This document shows, in pieces, positions 1 to 11,881 of a stretch of DNA of 64,000 bases. How positions within the stretch are numbered: the stretch's first letter is position 1; each line of letters starts with the position of its first letter. Source of the stretch: Avena insularis (Eukaryota > Streptophyta > Magnoliopsida > Poales > Poaceae); the NCBI GenBank assembly GCA_023614405.1, contig CM042689.1:333226305-333290304 (forward strand). Reading direction: 5' to 3'. The notes below the pieces were generated by a model. It made no database searches, was not told where the DNA came from, and saw nothing but the letters and a program-made list of their open reading frames with translations. The position numbers and the translations under genes are program-made.

Positions 1-691
1 TATCATAATAGTTTGGGGAAAGCAAATATGGTGCCTTGATGTTCGTGTATGGGCAATCAAAACTGTTCTTTTTTCTTGTAGGCTCTCGTGCAAGTCCTAC
101 CGATCATTTTTTGAATGTTGACCGCGTAGCTATATATCATGATAATTTTCTTTGAACTAGTCATGGTGACGAGTAAAATGGGATAGTGTTAGGCATACGA
201 TTACTAGTGTTGAAATAATTAACAGTTTTCGCATTAATTTAATTCAAGTATACATTATGACAGAACAATTTTCAAGATTAACTAGCATACTTATAGTAGA
301 CATGCAGAGACAAGTGAAAACCTACCACATATACGTATACTGCAATACTAGTAATCAACATAGGAAATATCAAGAGGGAAAAGAACACATACGAGTTCAT
401 CGATGGTATGACCTTCGGCGTAACAGAAGTGCATCCGTCACTGGCGACAGCAGCCGAAACGACATCAACAGCCTTCTTGGCAGCGTCATCTGACATGACA
501 TGACGATGGAGTCGAGGAAGCCAGACGTAAAGGACGAAGAAGAACTTGAGCAGTCGCGCCTAGACGCTCCCAAAAAACCTTATCGCCTCTCCCACGATGC
601 AGGATCAGAGAGAGACGGGGTTTCGGAGGCCTGCTCTCCCGGAAGGCCGTGCACGCAGCCGGTGGCGAGGTTCGATCTCGTCAATGCCCAT
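1..691 (-). mobile_element. Element G, internal 5' part (runs off left edge)
   Basis: Read on the minus strand, this stretch follows the LTR-like segment at 692-1747 and holds a GC-rich leader (about 500-690) and then a short ORF beginning at 496. Bases 1-250 are AT-rich and I recognise nothing in them. Placing it as the 5' interior of a minus-strand LTR retrotransposon is an inference from its position below a TATA-bearing LTR. The 3' part and the second LTR would lie left of the window. The element could also be a solo fragment. Confidence 0.35.
278..496 (-). CDS. Short ORF at the start of element G, possibly the gag N-terminus
   Basis: This 72-residue reading frame begins MSDDAAKKAVDVVSAAV. 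It sits just after the leader of element G, where the gag initiator of an LTR retrotransposon is expected. The N-terminal half is Ala/Val/Ser-rich and soluble. The C-terminal half is hydrophobic and probably a shifted or non-coding continuation. No domain is recognisable and no CCHC or capsid motif is visible in so short a piece. The call rests on position only, and it may not be expressed. Confidence 0.22.
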   Translation of the reverse strand: MSDDAAKKAVDVVSAAVASDGCTSVTPKVIPSMNSYVFFSLLIFPMLITSIAVYVYVVGFHLSLHVYYKYAS

Positions 692-1747
692 TGTTATGGA
701 CTTGGGTTTTGGAGAAGATGGGATGCTGGAAGTCGCGTAACGGTTAACAGACAAACAACACAGGGACACGAGATTTACCCAGGTTCAGGCCTCCGGAGAG
801 AAAACCCTACTCCTGCTTGTCTGCTCTTGATTACGGCGGAACCGAAGATTATAGGGGTGCGCAGATGCAATCTGGCGTGGAGGTGTGTATGCGGTGAGTT
901 GTGAGATCCTCCTCTCCGTATGCTCCTAGCCTTTATATAGATAGGCAGGTCTCGGGATAGGTCGAGTCGGTTACAAATTAGGGTTGATACCTTTTGAAAT
1001 TCTATCTAAACTAGACTTGTCCTCCAAGGAGTCGAAACCGTCACGGGCTTGGCCACCCGAAGTCTTTATGGGCTGCGTGTCCTGACGTGGGTCTTTCTTA
1101 GGCTGGACCGGGTATACCAAAGTCGTGCACCCGTAGAGTATATCCATGTCAGTATCCCCCGAGTGTTTAGTCGAATCATAGATTCAGCTGTAGACTCTTC
1201 AACCTTTCGGTGCTTTTTGTAGTTGAGCCTGTTTTACAAGAAGAAACGTTTAATTTGGAACACCCGACGGATAGAAATCGTAGATTGTTGATGCGTGTGT
1301 CTGGCTCACTCAACGGATCAGGGCCAGTTAACTGTCATAGGACAAAACAACAAGATATCCATCAAACTCGAGTCCCCGGACTCGAATTTGGAACGATTGC
1401 TGGTGTGATTCGAATCAGGCCGTCGTGGTATTACAGAATTCGAATCCCAGTGATTTTCAAGTGATGTACCCAACGCGTTCGTCGGGATATTTCATCGTGC
1501 CTGTTGACACGGGAGTTTTACTGGCAGAACGCAGTCAGGTGCGTTACCAGACCATCAGATGATATCTGTAGGTCTTATCTTTGCGTTATAAACACAACAG
1601 TCGAATTTTTGTCACCACGAGGTGTTTCGGGTGGCCAAAGAGACTGATTCTCACTTAGCGTTGATTTGGGCAAAGTTGCTAAAAAGATTTTGGCGTATTT
1701 GATCCGAAGGATCGAAGTCGAATAATTCATAAGGTGTGTGGCCAACA
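692..1747 (-). repeat. Probable LTR of element G
   Basis: On the minus strand the segment starts TGTTGGCCACAC and ends CCATAACA, so the tips form a TGTT/AACA inverted repeat of the kind that bounds LTRs. It holds a good TATA box near 931-940 and the 'tacccaggtt...ctactcctgct' phrase near 778-820 that is common in grass Gypsy LTRs. At its right edge (1748 on) the sequence switches to the 3' non-coding region of Gypsy B. This suggests G inserted into B, with CTCCC (1748-1752) as the candidate target duplication. The second LTR is outside the window, so the boundaries are not proved. Confidence 0.45.
929..941 (-). promoter_or_regulatory. TATA box in the G LTR
   Basis: The minus strand reads CTATATAAAGG, close to the plant TATA consensus. 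It lies about 240 bases upstream of the predicted LTR end, a reasonable U3/R position. It supports minus-strand orientation for G. Confidence 0.45.
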
Positions 1748-2781
1748 CTCCCTATTGTTTGGAACAAGACATGCTATAGCAATAATCACTAAGCATAAGG
1801 TTAAAACAACACCTAACATATCGTGCTAAAGTCTAAGTCACAGTCAATGCAAGCTCCTCTTGCACTTCCAAGCAAGAACTTACTACTTCTTTCCAACACG
1901 AAGCAACTTATTTGCAAAACAACACAGCGAGAACAGGAATCCAAACTACTAAGCAAACTAAGCAAAGCAAACAAAAACTAAGACGCTCCAAGAGCAACAC
2001 AACAGTGCATGAAACAATAAAAACAAAGTGTCTAAACAGACCTGAGCTTTTTATTGATGAAGAAGGGGATGCCTTGGGCATCCCCAAGCTTTAACGCTTG
2101 TACCTCTTGGATATTTCTTGGGGTGGCACCATGGTGGCATCCCCAAGCTTGAGCTTTTGTCCATTTTTCATCTCATTACATCATTCTCTCTCTACACCTA
2201 ATTTTTTTCCTTTATACAAAATTTCACACAATCTTCATTAGCAACATTAGTGTATTCAAAAGATATTAGACATCTGGCAAGCTTTGGAACAGCAAGACTT
2301 TTTACTAAAAACACAAGCTACTGTAGTAACTCCTTCAAAAAGCTTAATTCACCTAAAGAGAACTCAAAAGGAATCAATAAGAAGCAAATGCAAATAATGG
2401 CAGAAATTTGTTAAAACAGACCAGCAGGTAGAAAATGATTTTTTAGAAAATCTTCTGTTGCTCAAATAAAAAAGTGTTGAACTAACGAAAGTTAGCTAAC
2501 ATACTGGGAGATTTATTCGTAAATTTTGAGCTCAATCCGAGTTACAGAGACTCCTCGCGAATTTGTTTGGTGGAGGACGGAAATCTGTTTCGGGACTGCA
2601 ACTCTCCAAATCTTACTTCCCTCTCATTAGAGGTTATTCTTGGCACAAAAATCAAACAAAAAGAATAAGGAGAGATCATTACTGAAGTAATAACTTCCAA
2701 GACTCAAAGAAACTCTTAGGTTATCTTTCAACAAGTACTTTTCTTTAACGCCTTTAAGTTAGGCACAAGAAGCAAGAAGAA
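1748..2781 (-). other. 3' non-coding tail of Gypsy B
   Basis: There is no gene here. On the minus strand the stretch contains the phrase AAGCTTGGGGATGCC twice, around 2074-2092 and 2138-2152. This G-rich phrase is typical of the tail of Sabrina-type elements and resembles a polypurine tract. The rest is AT-rich untranslated sequence. Confidence 0.55.
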
Positions 2782-3210
2782 TCAAATATTTTCAAATGAA
2801 GAAGTATCCCTCTTGTTCTTTCCTTTCTTACCTTTCTTATTATATTTAGGGAAGATATGATTGATTACCAGAGGAGCAAAATGCATAATGCCTTTTCTCA
2901 CATCTATTACTGCTCCAAGATGTTTTAGTAGAGATCTTCCAAGTGTGATATGTCCTTTGCCTACACATTCAATAACAAGATAATCAGTAGACATCGTTTT
3001 CCCTGAGATTTTTGTAAACACACCTTCAGCTATTCCAATGGGCAATAAGGTGGCATTATTAGTAAGAGATATTTCCTCTCCTCCTTTAGAAAGCCCCCAA
3101 AGACACAAAGAATCATAAATATCTTTAGGCATGAGACAAAATTCAGACATGATGTCACAGTGAGCATCAAAAGTGTAGTATTTATAGAGACTTTGATTGT
3201 GGGAAACCAC
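2782..3210 (-). pseudogene. Gypsy B protease-like fragment
   Basis: A 142-residue frame with the layout of the retropepsin-like domain of Athila/Sabrina-type Gypsy elements. A CD-x-MPKDIYDSL-like region is followed by the conserved LGR-x-LLKHLGAVID block near residues 90-105, and then a Lys-rich tail. The catalytic Asp-Ser/Thr-Gly triad is not intact: the aligned position reads CDIMSEF. The matching block in Gypsy C (48595-48640) reads LGRPFLNTAGAII, which confirms the relationship. The upstream part of the gag-protease frame was cut away by Copia A, which starts 64 bases beyond this frame. Confidence 0.6.
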
Positions 3211-3268
3211 TTTGAAGGCTCAGAATTTATGGGAACATAATCATGGTAAGCCCTAAGCGTGTGATAGC

Positions 3269-3273
3269 AACTA
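3269..3273. repeat. Left target-site duplication of Copia A (AACTA)
   Basis: AACTA directly precedes the LTR tip TGAAGGG at 3274 and is repeated exactly at 11877-11881 after the other LTR tip. Confidence 0.9.
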
Positions 3274-4996
3274 TGAAGGGTTTCGCAGCATAGTAAATCA
3301 AAATTTTCTACGGATGCGAACGGGGAAAGCCAAGATCTAATCTAAGGAGATGCAAACAACGAGGGGGTATAGATGAGATCTTAATACCCTTGAAGATTCG
3401 CACAGCGGAATGTTCGACGGAACGTGGGTGATGTAGTCATACTCGCTTCTCCTCCTCGCGATCCGTTCCGATCTAACACCGCAAGTGGCGATGCCTCCGA
3501 GAGATGCACACGTGCGACACCTCGACGTCTCCTCCTTCCTCGCCCTAGCAAGTGGGGTGGAGAGATGGATTGGATCTACAACACAACGGCGCGGTGCAAG
3601 CGGTGGAGAGTTTCTGCGGCAGAGCTTCGCCTACGCGCAGTCGGGAGAGAGAGATCTGGAGGGCAGCAGTATGGCGGCTAGGGTTGAAGGAGCGGGGAAG
3701 GAGGGTTGTGCCCCTGCCCTCTATATATAAGGTGCTGGACGGCCCCCTTGGCCCCTCCTCCAAGCCCTAGGGCAGCGGCCCCAAGGGTTGGAGTGGGGGG
3801 CAAGTTTTCCCCCTCCTTCTAGAAGGTTTCCCTAGGGTTTCCCTAGGGTTTTGGCCGGCTGGGCCTATGGGGCCTTGTACCCCTGGCCCAATGCGGCCAG
3901 GGCACTCCCTAGTAGGCCCACGCCCCTCCCGACAAGTGGGGCCACGTTGGTCCCACTCCGGAAGGTTCTAGAAGCTTCTGGTACAATACCGATTAACCCA
4001 AAACAATTCCGAACTCCAAAAACTGCATTGCCTTATATGAATCTTATTCTTCGGACCATTCCGGAACCTCTCGTGATGTCCCGGATCCCATCCGAGACTC
4101 CGAACAAAAACTCATAAACCAATTATCCAATCTATCCTAGCGTCAAGACACGTTAAGTGTGTGACCCTTCGGGTTCGAGAACATGCAGACATGATCTTCT
4201 ATCAATAATCAACAGCGGGGTCTGGAAACCCATAATGACTCCCACACATTCATTGATGATCATATCGGATGAACCACGATGCTAGGATTCAATCAATCCT
4301 GTATATATATTCCCTTCGTCTTGCGATATTTTACTTGCCCGAGATTTGATCGTCGGTACCGTCATACCTAGTTCAATCTCGTTCACAGCAAGTACTTTAC
4401 TCGTTCCGTAATCCGATATCACTTTGTGATTAACTCCTTAACCACATGCTTGCAAGCGGTGTTGATATCGATTACCGAGTGGGCCCGAAGTATATCTCTC
4501 CGACTTGGGAGGGACAAATCCCATCTCGATACATACAACCCAACAGGTAGTTTCCGATCACCTGAGAGACACCTTTATGATCACCCTCTCATAGGATGAC
4601 GTTTGATGACCTCAAAGCTTTCATCCGATACCAGGGAGTTGCATTATCTCATGGTCTAAGGAATACAATATTTGACATAAGAAAAGCTTCGCAAAGACGA
4701 ACACGATGACACGATCTAATTGCTCCGCTTAATTTGGGTCTGTCCATCATATCATTCTCCCAATGATATGATATCATTATCAATTGACAACTCATGTCTG
4801 TGGTTAGGAAACCTTAACCATCATTAATTAATGAGCTAGTCCATAGAGGCGTACTAGGGACACGGTGTTGTTCACAAACCACACAAGTATTAAAGTTTAC
4901 GCTTAATACAATTCTAGCATGGAATATAAACTTTATCATGAACAAGAATTATAATAATAACATCTTTATTATTGCCTCTATGGCATAATTTCAATA
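3274..4996 (-). repeat. 3' LTR of Copia A
   Basis: Nearly the same as 10165-11876. It differs by scattered substitutions and by a short duplication near 3411-3423 (GGAATGTTCGACGGAACG against GGAACG). The inner tip has decayed: the minus strand reads TATTGAAATTATG where the 5' LTR reads TGTTGGAATTATG. Confidence 0.92.
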
Positions 4997-5008
4997 GTCT
5001 CCCACTTG
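4997..5008 (-). other. Polypurine tract of Copia A
   Basis: The minus strand reads AAGTGGGAGACT directly before the 3' LTR. This is the usual plus-strand primer position, and the same motif is found in Copia D and F. Confidence 0.75.
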
Positions 5009-5024
5009 CACTAGAGTCAATAAT

Positions 5025-6838
5025 CTAGTTTACATTTGGCAACAATCTCACACCCATGGCACTAAGGTGCTGATCATGTTTTACACGTGGAAGAGGTTTA
5101 GTCAATGGATCTACGACATTCAGATCTGTATGTACTTTGCTAATCTTCAGATCTCCATCTCCTATATAATCTCGGATTATATGAAACTTGCGGTTGATAT
5201 GCTTGGTCTTTGGATGATATCTTGGTTCCTTAGCGAGTGCTATGGCACCAGTGTTGTCACACAATATCTCCAGTGGGTCCAATGCACTTGGAACCACGCC
5301 AAGCTAAGTGATGAAGTTCCTGATCCAAACTCCTTCACTTGACGCTTCTGCAGCAGCCATGTATTCCGCTTCTACTGTAGATCCCGCGATCACGCTTTGC
5401 TTGCAGCTTCTCCAGCTCACAGCTCCTCCATTCAAAATATAAACGTATCCTGTCTGAGATTTAGAATCATCCTTGTCGGTATCAAAACTAGCGTCGACTA
5501 ACCCTTCACAACGAGCTGTTCATCACCTCCATAGACTAAGAACATTTCTTTAGTCCTATTTAGGTACTTTAGGATGTTCTTCACGGCTGTCCAGTGTTCC
5601 ACTCCTGGATCACTTTGATATCTGCTCGTCAACCTAAGAGCATTGGACACATCCGGTCTAGTACACAGCATGGCATACATGATAGAACCTATGGCCGAGG
5701 CATATGGCACTTTGCTCATAGCTTCTCTGTCATTTACCGTAGCTGGACACTGAGCCTTGCTCAATATCTTACCTGACAACATAGGCACTGAACCTTTCTT
5801 TGCCTTATCCATTCTGAACCTTTTCAGAACTTTGTCTAGGTATGTACTTTGGCTTAAATTTATCAGGCGTCTTTGTCTATCTCTATTAGATTTTGATGCC
5901 CAATATATAAGAAACTTCACCTAGGTCTTTCATTGAAAAACACTTGTTCAAATAACTCTTCACATCGTTAAGCATGTTAATGTCATTTCCAATAATCAAT
6001 ATGCCATCCACATATAGTACCAAAAATGTCACCGAGCTCCCACTCACTTTCTTGTAGATACAAGCTTCGTAGCTATTTGGAACAAATCCAAAGCTCTTGA
6101 TCACTTGATCAAAACGAAGGTTCCAACTCCGAGATGCTTGCTTTAGTCCATAAATGGAACGGTGAAGTTTGCATACTTTATCAGCATCCTTAGGATCGAC
6201 AAAACCTTCGGGTTGCATCATATACAACTCTTCATCAATGTTGCCATTGAGGAATGCAGTCTTGACATCCATCTGCCATATTTCATAATCATGAAATGCA
6301 GAAATTGCTTATAAAATCTGAATGGACTTAAACATCGCTACGGGAGAGAAAGTCTCATCGTAGTCAACACCTTGAACTTGTCGAAAACCTTTCGCGACAA
6401 GCCGTGCTTTATAGACGGTAACATTACCATCCACGTCCATTTTCTACTTGAAAATCCATTTGCACTCAACGTCCTTTCGGTCGCTAGGAGGGTCTACCAA
6501 AGTCCATACTTGGTTTTCGCTCATGGATCCCAATTCGGATTTCATGGCCTCTAGCCATTTCTCAGAGTCTGGGCTCATCATCGCTTCCTCATAGTTCGTA
6601 GGTTCACTGTCTTCTACCAACAAGACAGTCAAGACAGGGTTGCCGTACCACTCAGGAGGGGCACGCGACCTTGTCGACCTGCGACGTTCAGTAGTAGCAT
6701 CGTCCGAAGCTTCATGATCCTTGTCATTAGCTTCCTCTATTGTTGGTGCAGACGGCACTAGAACAATTTCAGGTGCTGCGCTACTCTCCAACTCAAGAGA
6801 AGGTTCAACAACCTCGTCTAGCTCTACTTTCCTCCCAC
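5025..6838 (-). pseudogene. Copia A reverse transcriptase and RNase H, broken
   Basis: Minus-strand reading in three successive frames. RT is seen in FLNGN, KQASRSWN, and the metal-binding box. That box reads YVDGILIIGND at about 5990-6025 instead of YVDD, so one catalytic aspartate is replaced by glycine. RNase H remnants follow, with PRYHPKTKHI near the C-terminus and a natural end at the TAG at 5025. There are stops at 6441-6443 (after WIFK) and near 6310, and frameshifts near 5900 and between 5300 and 5500. It would copy RNA to DNA if intact. Here it is certainly inactive. Confidence 0.88.
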
Positions 6839-8189
6839 TCACTTCTTTCGAGAGAAACTCCTTCTCAAGAAAGGAACCGTTCTTTGCGACAAACACTTTG
6901 CCTTGATTGCGTGATAGAAGGTATACCCAATAGTTTCCTTAGGGTATCCTATGAAGACGCATTTCTCCGCTTTGGGTTCGAGATTGTCCGGCATCAACTT
7001 CTTGACGTAAGCTTCGCATCTCCAAACTTTAAGAAACGACAACTTAGGTTTAGCACCAAACCACAGTTCATACGGTGTCGTCTCAACGGATTTAGATGGT
7101 GCCCTGTTTAAAGTGAATGCAGCGGTCTCTAATGCATAACCCCAAAATGATAACAACAAATCAGTAAGAGACATCATCGATCAGACCATATCTAATAGGG
7201 TTCGATTCCGGCGTTCAGACACACCATTGCGCTGTGGTGTTCCGGGTGGCGTGAGTTGCGAAACGATTCCGCTTGCTTTAAGATGCGTGAGAAAATCATA
7301 ACTCAAATATTCACCTCCACGATCGGATCGTAGAAACTTAATTTTTCTGTTACGATGGTTCTCCACTTTATTCTGAAATTCTTTAAACTTTTCAAATGTT
7401 TCAGATTTATGTTTCATCAAATACATATACCCATATCTACTTAAGTCATCGGTAAAAGTGAGAAAGTAGCGATATCCACCGCGCGTCGAAACACTCATCG
7501 GTCTGCATACATCGGTATGTATGATTTCCATCAAGTCCGTTGCTCGCTCCATCATTCCGGAGAACGAGGTTTTGATCATCTTGCCCATGAGGCATGGTTC
7601 GCATGTGTCAAATGATTCAAAATCAAGAGACTCCAAAAGTCCATCAGAATGGAGTTTCTTCATGCGCTTTCCACCAATATGACCTGAGCAGCGATTGCCA
7701 CAAATAAGTAGTATTATCACTATCTACTTTGCATCTCTTAGCCTCAATGTTATGGATGTGTGTTTCATCCCTTTCGAGATTCAGAAGAAATAAACAATTC
7801 ATAGCAGGTGCATGACCATAAAAGATGTTACTCATATAAATATAACAACCATTATTCTCCGATTTAAATGAATAACCGTCTTGCAATAAACACGATCCAG
7901 AAATAATGTTCATGCTCAAAGCAGGCACATAATAACAATTATTAAGGTTTAAAACTAATCCCGAAGGTAAAACTAAGGAGAGCGTGCCGACGGCCATCAC
8001 ATCAACTCTTGATCCGTTGCCAACGCGCATCGTCACCTCATCCCTCGCAAGCCGCCGTCTATTCCGTAGCTCCTGTTTCGAGTTACAAATATTAGCAACT
8101 GAACGAGTATCAAATACCCAGGCACTACAACGAGGGCTAGTAAGGAAAACATCAATAACATGTATATCAAATATACCTTTGATGGTGCC
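6839..8189 (-). pseudogene. Copia A protease and integrase, broken
   Basis: The order on the minus strand is protease, zinc-finger pre-integrase, integrase core, integrase C-terminus. The protease site reads WVFDTRS (about 8130) where Copia proteases have DTG, so the active-site glycine is lost. The pre-integrase CEPCLMGK is visible near 7600. The integrase core keeps its triad: HTDVCRPM (D), RSDRGGEY (D) and NGVSERRNRT (E). A TGA near 7178-7180 replaces the CGA arginine present in Copia D and F, as expected from C-to-T change at a CpG. Frameshifts lie near 7690 and 6860. Confidence 0.87.
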
Positions 8190-8942
8190 AGCCTTCTTGT
8201 CCGCTAAGTACTTCGGACAGTTGCGCTTCCAGTGACCCTTGTCCTTGCAATAGAAGCACTCAGTGTCCGGCTTGGGTCCAGACTTGAGCTTCTTCTCAGC
8301 AGGGGGAACGCGTTTGCCGCCGCCTTTCTTGAAGGGCTTCTTTGCACCCTTACCTTTATTGAAGGTGGGGTGCTTGTTGACCATCAACACATGATTATCC
8401 TTTTTAATGTCCACCTCCGCAGCCTTCAGCTTTGTAGCTGGGAGGGAGTGATTGCAGAACCCTGTCAATCTTGAGCTCCTCTGGAATCTTGCAGTCCAGT
8501 TGCTCAAGGCGTTGAGTGTAGCCCGACATCTTTATGGCGTGCTCACTAACGAAACTCCCTTCCTCCTTCTTGCAGTTAAAGAATTTCTCAGAGATCTCAT
8601 ATCTCCCAGAACGGGCCTGAGTCTGAAACATAGTTTTCAGCTCCTCAAGAATCTCAAAGGGCCCGGGATAGTCTTCAAAACGATTTTGAAGGTCCGATTC
8701 CATAGCAAACAACATGGTGCTCTTAATCACACCATAATAATCTTTGCGCGACTGATAGACAGCTTTCTCATCACCAAGTAGCTGCGAAGAGGGCCACCTA
8801 ACGCTTTCTCAAGGACATAGTCCTTTTGACCGCCAGAGAGAATGATTCTCAGATTGCGGAACCAGTTGGTGAAGTTAGACCCATTGTTTCTAAGCTTTTC
8901 CTTCTCAGCAAAAACATTGAAGTTGAAGTTGGACTTAGCCAT
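8190..8942 (-). pseudogene. Copia A gag (capsid and nucleocapsid), frameshifted
   Basis: The start codon is at 8940-8942 on the minus strand (MAKSNFNFNVF), the same start as in Copia D. The N-terminus has the Copia gag phrase NFTNWFRNLRIIL. A single zinc knuckle CFYCKDKGHWKRNC (C-x2-C-x4-H-x4-C) lies near 8220-8260, preceded by a Lys/Gly-rich basic stretch. Frameshifts occur near 8740 and 8430. Gag would have formed the virus-like particle and packaged the element RNA. Confidence 0.85.
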
Positions 8943-10151
8943 TTGATCTACAATGTTTGCAAGTACAAATTAGACTATGTTCATGATAACTAGTTCAACT
9001 TTTAATCAAATTACTAGATGAACTCCCACTAAATTCAACATCCCTCAAGTTGTTTAGTGAACATGATCCAAATTCACCACACCTAATCCGATCTTCACGA
9101 GAAGAGATGTGGTTCCAATGGTGGACAACGAAGTGTCGATCATATCATTCATATGACTCATGCTTAACCTTTCGGTTCATGTGTTCCAAGGCCATGTCTG
9201 TACATGCTAGGCTCGTCAAGTCAAACCCAAGTATTTCCGCGTGTGCAAAACTGGCTTGCACCCGTTGTATGTGAACGTAGAGTCTATAGCACCCGATCAT
9301 CACGTGATGCTTGGACACGACGAACTTTCACAACGGTGCATACATGGGGAGAACACAGTTTTATCTTGATATTTAAGTGAGGAATCATCTTATAATGCTA
9401 CCGTCGCGATCTAAGCATAATAAGATACATAAAAGGATAAACATCACATGCATATAACTTTATGTGACATGGTATAGCCAATCTTCGCGCAATGATCTCC
9501 ATCTTGTGCGTGCCGGCATGATCTCCATCACTCCACCATGATTACCTCCACCATGAATAGAAACTACAACTATTTCTAACTACTTAGCGATAAAGTAAAG
9601 CTATTACATGGCGTATAAGAAGTTGACTCGCAGGTCATACACAATTATAAAGACAACCATATGGCTCCTGCCGGTTGTGTACTCATCGACATGCAAGTCG
9701 TAAAACATTACAAAACATGATCATCGCATACAATACACACATCACATCTTGGGCCATACCATATCACAGAAAACACTCCCTGCAAAAACAAGTTAGACGC
9801 CTCTACTTTGTTGTTGCATGTTTTACGTGGCTTATGGGAGTAGCAAGCTAAGAACGATTCTTACCTACGGAAGGCCACAACGGTGATATTATGGTTGCCA
9901 AACTCCGGTGTTAAACCCATGACAACTATAGTGAGAGAAACAGGCATCCACCAGCCGCATGTGTGGAACAAGCCACACGTCAAGTGCGGAGCCGGTCTCG
10001 TGACGACGTCAGAAGGTTGGCCTGGACCGCTTCAATCTCACTATCCCGCGTCATAAGAAGAACACAAACAAGAGGCTTGCAACAGAAAACATCAACGCCC
10101 GGAACAACCATGTTGCGTTCTACTCGTGAAACACATCTACGCATAGATCTA
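8943..10151 (-). other. 5' untranslated leader of Copia A
   Basis: There is no gene. It is the 1.2-kb stretch between the primer site and the gag start, and it aligns along its length with the leader of Copia D (32761-33930). Long leaders are typical of the BARE/Angela group. I see no conserved ORF in it. Confidence 0.7.
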
Positions 10152-10163
10152 GCTCTGATACCA
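10152..10163 (-). other. Primer-binding site of Copia A
   Basis: The minus strand reads TGGTATCAGAGC, the classical 12-base complement of plant initiator Met-tRNA, one base inside the 5' LTR end. Confidence 0.9.
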
Positions 10164-10164
10164 C

Positions 10165-11876
10165 TGAAGGGTTTCGCAGCATAGTAAATCAAATTTTCTA
10201 CGGATGCAAACGGGGAAAGCCAAGATCTAATCTAAGGAGATGCAAACAACGAGGGGGTATAGATGAGATATTCATACCCTTGAAGATTCGCACAGCGGAA
10301 CGTGGGTGATGTAGTCGTACTCGCTTCTCCTCCTCGCGATCCGATCCGATCTAACACCGCAAGTGGCGATGCCTCCGAGAGATGCATACGTGCGGCACCT
10401 CGACGTCTCCTCCTTCCTCGGTCCAGCAAGTGGGGTGGAGAGATGGATTGGATCTACAACGCGACGGCGTGGTGCAAGCGGTGGAGAGTTTCTGCGGCAG
10501 AGCTTCGCCTACGCGCAGTCGGGAGAGAGAGATCTGGAGGGCAGCAGTATGGCGGATAGGGTTGAAGGAGTGGGGAAGGAGGGCTGCGCCCCTGCCCTCT
10601 ATATATAGGGGGCTGGACGTCCCCCTTGGACCCTCCTCCAAGCCCTAGGGCGGCGGCCCCAAGGGTTGGAGTGGGGGGCAAGTTTTCCCCCCTCCTTCTA
10701 GAAGGTTTCCCTAGGGTTTCCCTAGGGTTTTGGCCGGCTGGGCCTATGGGGCATTGTGCCCCTGGCCCAATGCGTCCAGTGCACTCCCTCATAGGCCCAC
10801 GCCCCCTCCCGACAAGTGGGGCCACGTTGGTCCCACTCTGGAAGGTTCTAGAAGCTTCCGGTACAATACCGATTAACCCGAAACAATTCCGAACTCCAAA
10901 AACTGCATTGCCTTATATGAATCTTATTCTCCGGACCATTCCGGAACCTCTCGTGATGTCCCGAATCCCATCCGAGACTCCGAACAAAAACTCATAAACC
11001 AATTCTCCAATCTATCCTAGCGTCGAGACACGTTAAGTGTGTGACCCTTCGGGTTCGAGAACATGCAGACATGATCTTCTATCAATAATCAACAGCGGGG
11101 TCTGGAAACCCATATTGACTCCCACACATTCATCGTTGATCATATCGGATGAACCACGATGCCATGATTCAATCAATCCCATATATATATTCCCTTCGTC
11201 TCGCGATATTTTACTTGCCTGAGATTTGATCGTCGGTACCGTCATACCTAGTTCAATCTCGTTCACAGCAAGTACTTTACTCGTTCCGTAATCCGATATC
11301 ACTTTGTGATTAACTCCTTAACCACATTCTTGCAAGCGGTGTTGATATCGATTACCGAGTGGGCCCGAAGTATATATCTCCGACTTGGGAGGGACAAATC
11401 CCATCTCGATACATACAACCCAACAGGTACTTTCCGATCACCTGAGAGTCACCTTTATGATCACCCTCTCATAGGATGACGTTTGATGACCTCAAAGCTT
11501 TCATCCGATACCAGGGAGTTGCATTATCTCATGGTCTAAGGAATACGATATTTGACATAAGAAAAGCTTCGCAAAGACGAACACGATGACACGATCTAAT
11601 TGCTCCGCTTAATTTGGGTCTATCCATCATATCATTCTCCCAATGATATGATCTCATTATCAATTGACAACTCATGTCTATGGTTAGGAAACCTTAATCA
11701 TCATTAATCAATGAGCTAGTCCATAGAGGAGTACTAGGGACACAGTGTTGTTCACAAACCACACAATTATTAAAGTTTCCGCTTAATACAATTCTAGCAT
11801 GGAATATAAACTTTATCATGAACAAGAATTATAATAATAACATCTTTATTATTGCCTCTAGGGCATAATTCCAACA
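10165..11876 (-). repeat. 5' LTR of Copia A
   Basis: A 1712-base LTR. On the minus strand it begins TGTTGGAATTATGCCC and ends AACCCTTCA. The pair with 3274-4996 and the flanking AACTA define it exactly. Confidence 0.93.
10597..10610 (-). promoter_or_regulatory. TATA box in the Copia A 5' LTR
   Basis: The minus strand reads CCTATATATAGAGG, positioned in the LTR where BARE-type elements carry their promoter. The copy in the 3' LTR (about 3717-3731) has CTTATATATAG. Confidence 0.55.
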
Positions 11877-11881
11877 AACTA
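11877..11881. repeat. Right target-site duplication of Copia A (AACTA)
   Basis: Exact repeat of 3269-3273, following the LTR tip CCAACA. Confidence 0.9.

Larger units (their letters stand above)
3274..11876 (-). mobile_element. Copia A (BARE/WIS/Angela type), complete but dead
   Basis: An 8603-base element bounded by two LTRs (3274-4996 and 10165-11876) and an exact 5-base target duplication. On the minus strand the order is 5' LTR, methionine-tRNA primer site, leader, gag, protease, integrase, RT, RNase H, polypurine tract, 3' LTR. That is the Copia order, with integrase before RT. The LTR start TGTTGGAATTATGCCC is the signature of the BARE/WIS/Angela group. The polyprotein has several frameshifts, stops and two altered catalytic motifs. 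It sits inside Gypsy B. Confidence 0.93.

Noticed and set aside
660..692. A tRNA T-arm-like sequence (GCGAGGTTCGATCTCGT followed by CAATGCCCA)
   Set aside because: The T-arm fold is good, but no D arm, anticodon arm or acceptor partner lies upstream, and the acceptor part is too short. It may be part of a primer region for element G, but it is not a tRNA gene.
500..904. A 134-residue plus-strand ORF as a protein gene
   Set aside because: It runs across the leader and LTR of element G against the element's orientation, shows no domain and has the composition of translated LTR DNA.
10302..10648. Several overlapping ORFs in the LTRs of Copia A and D as small genes
   Set aside because: They recur in all four LTR copies only because the LTRs are repeats, on both strands, with no recognisable domain.
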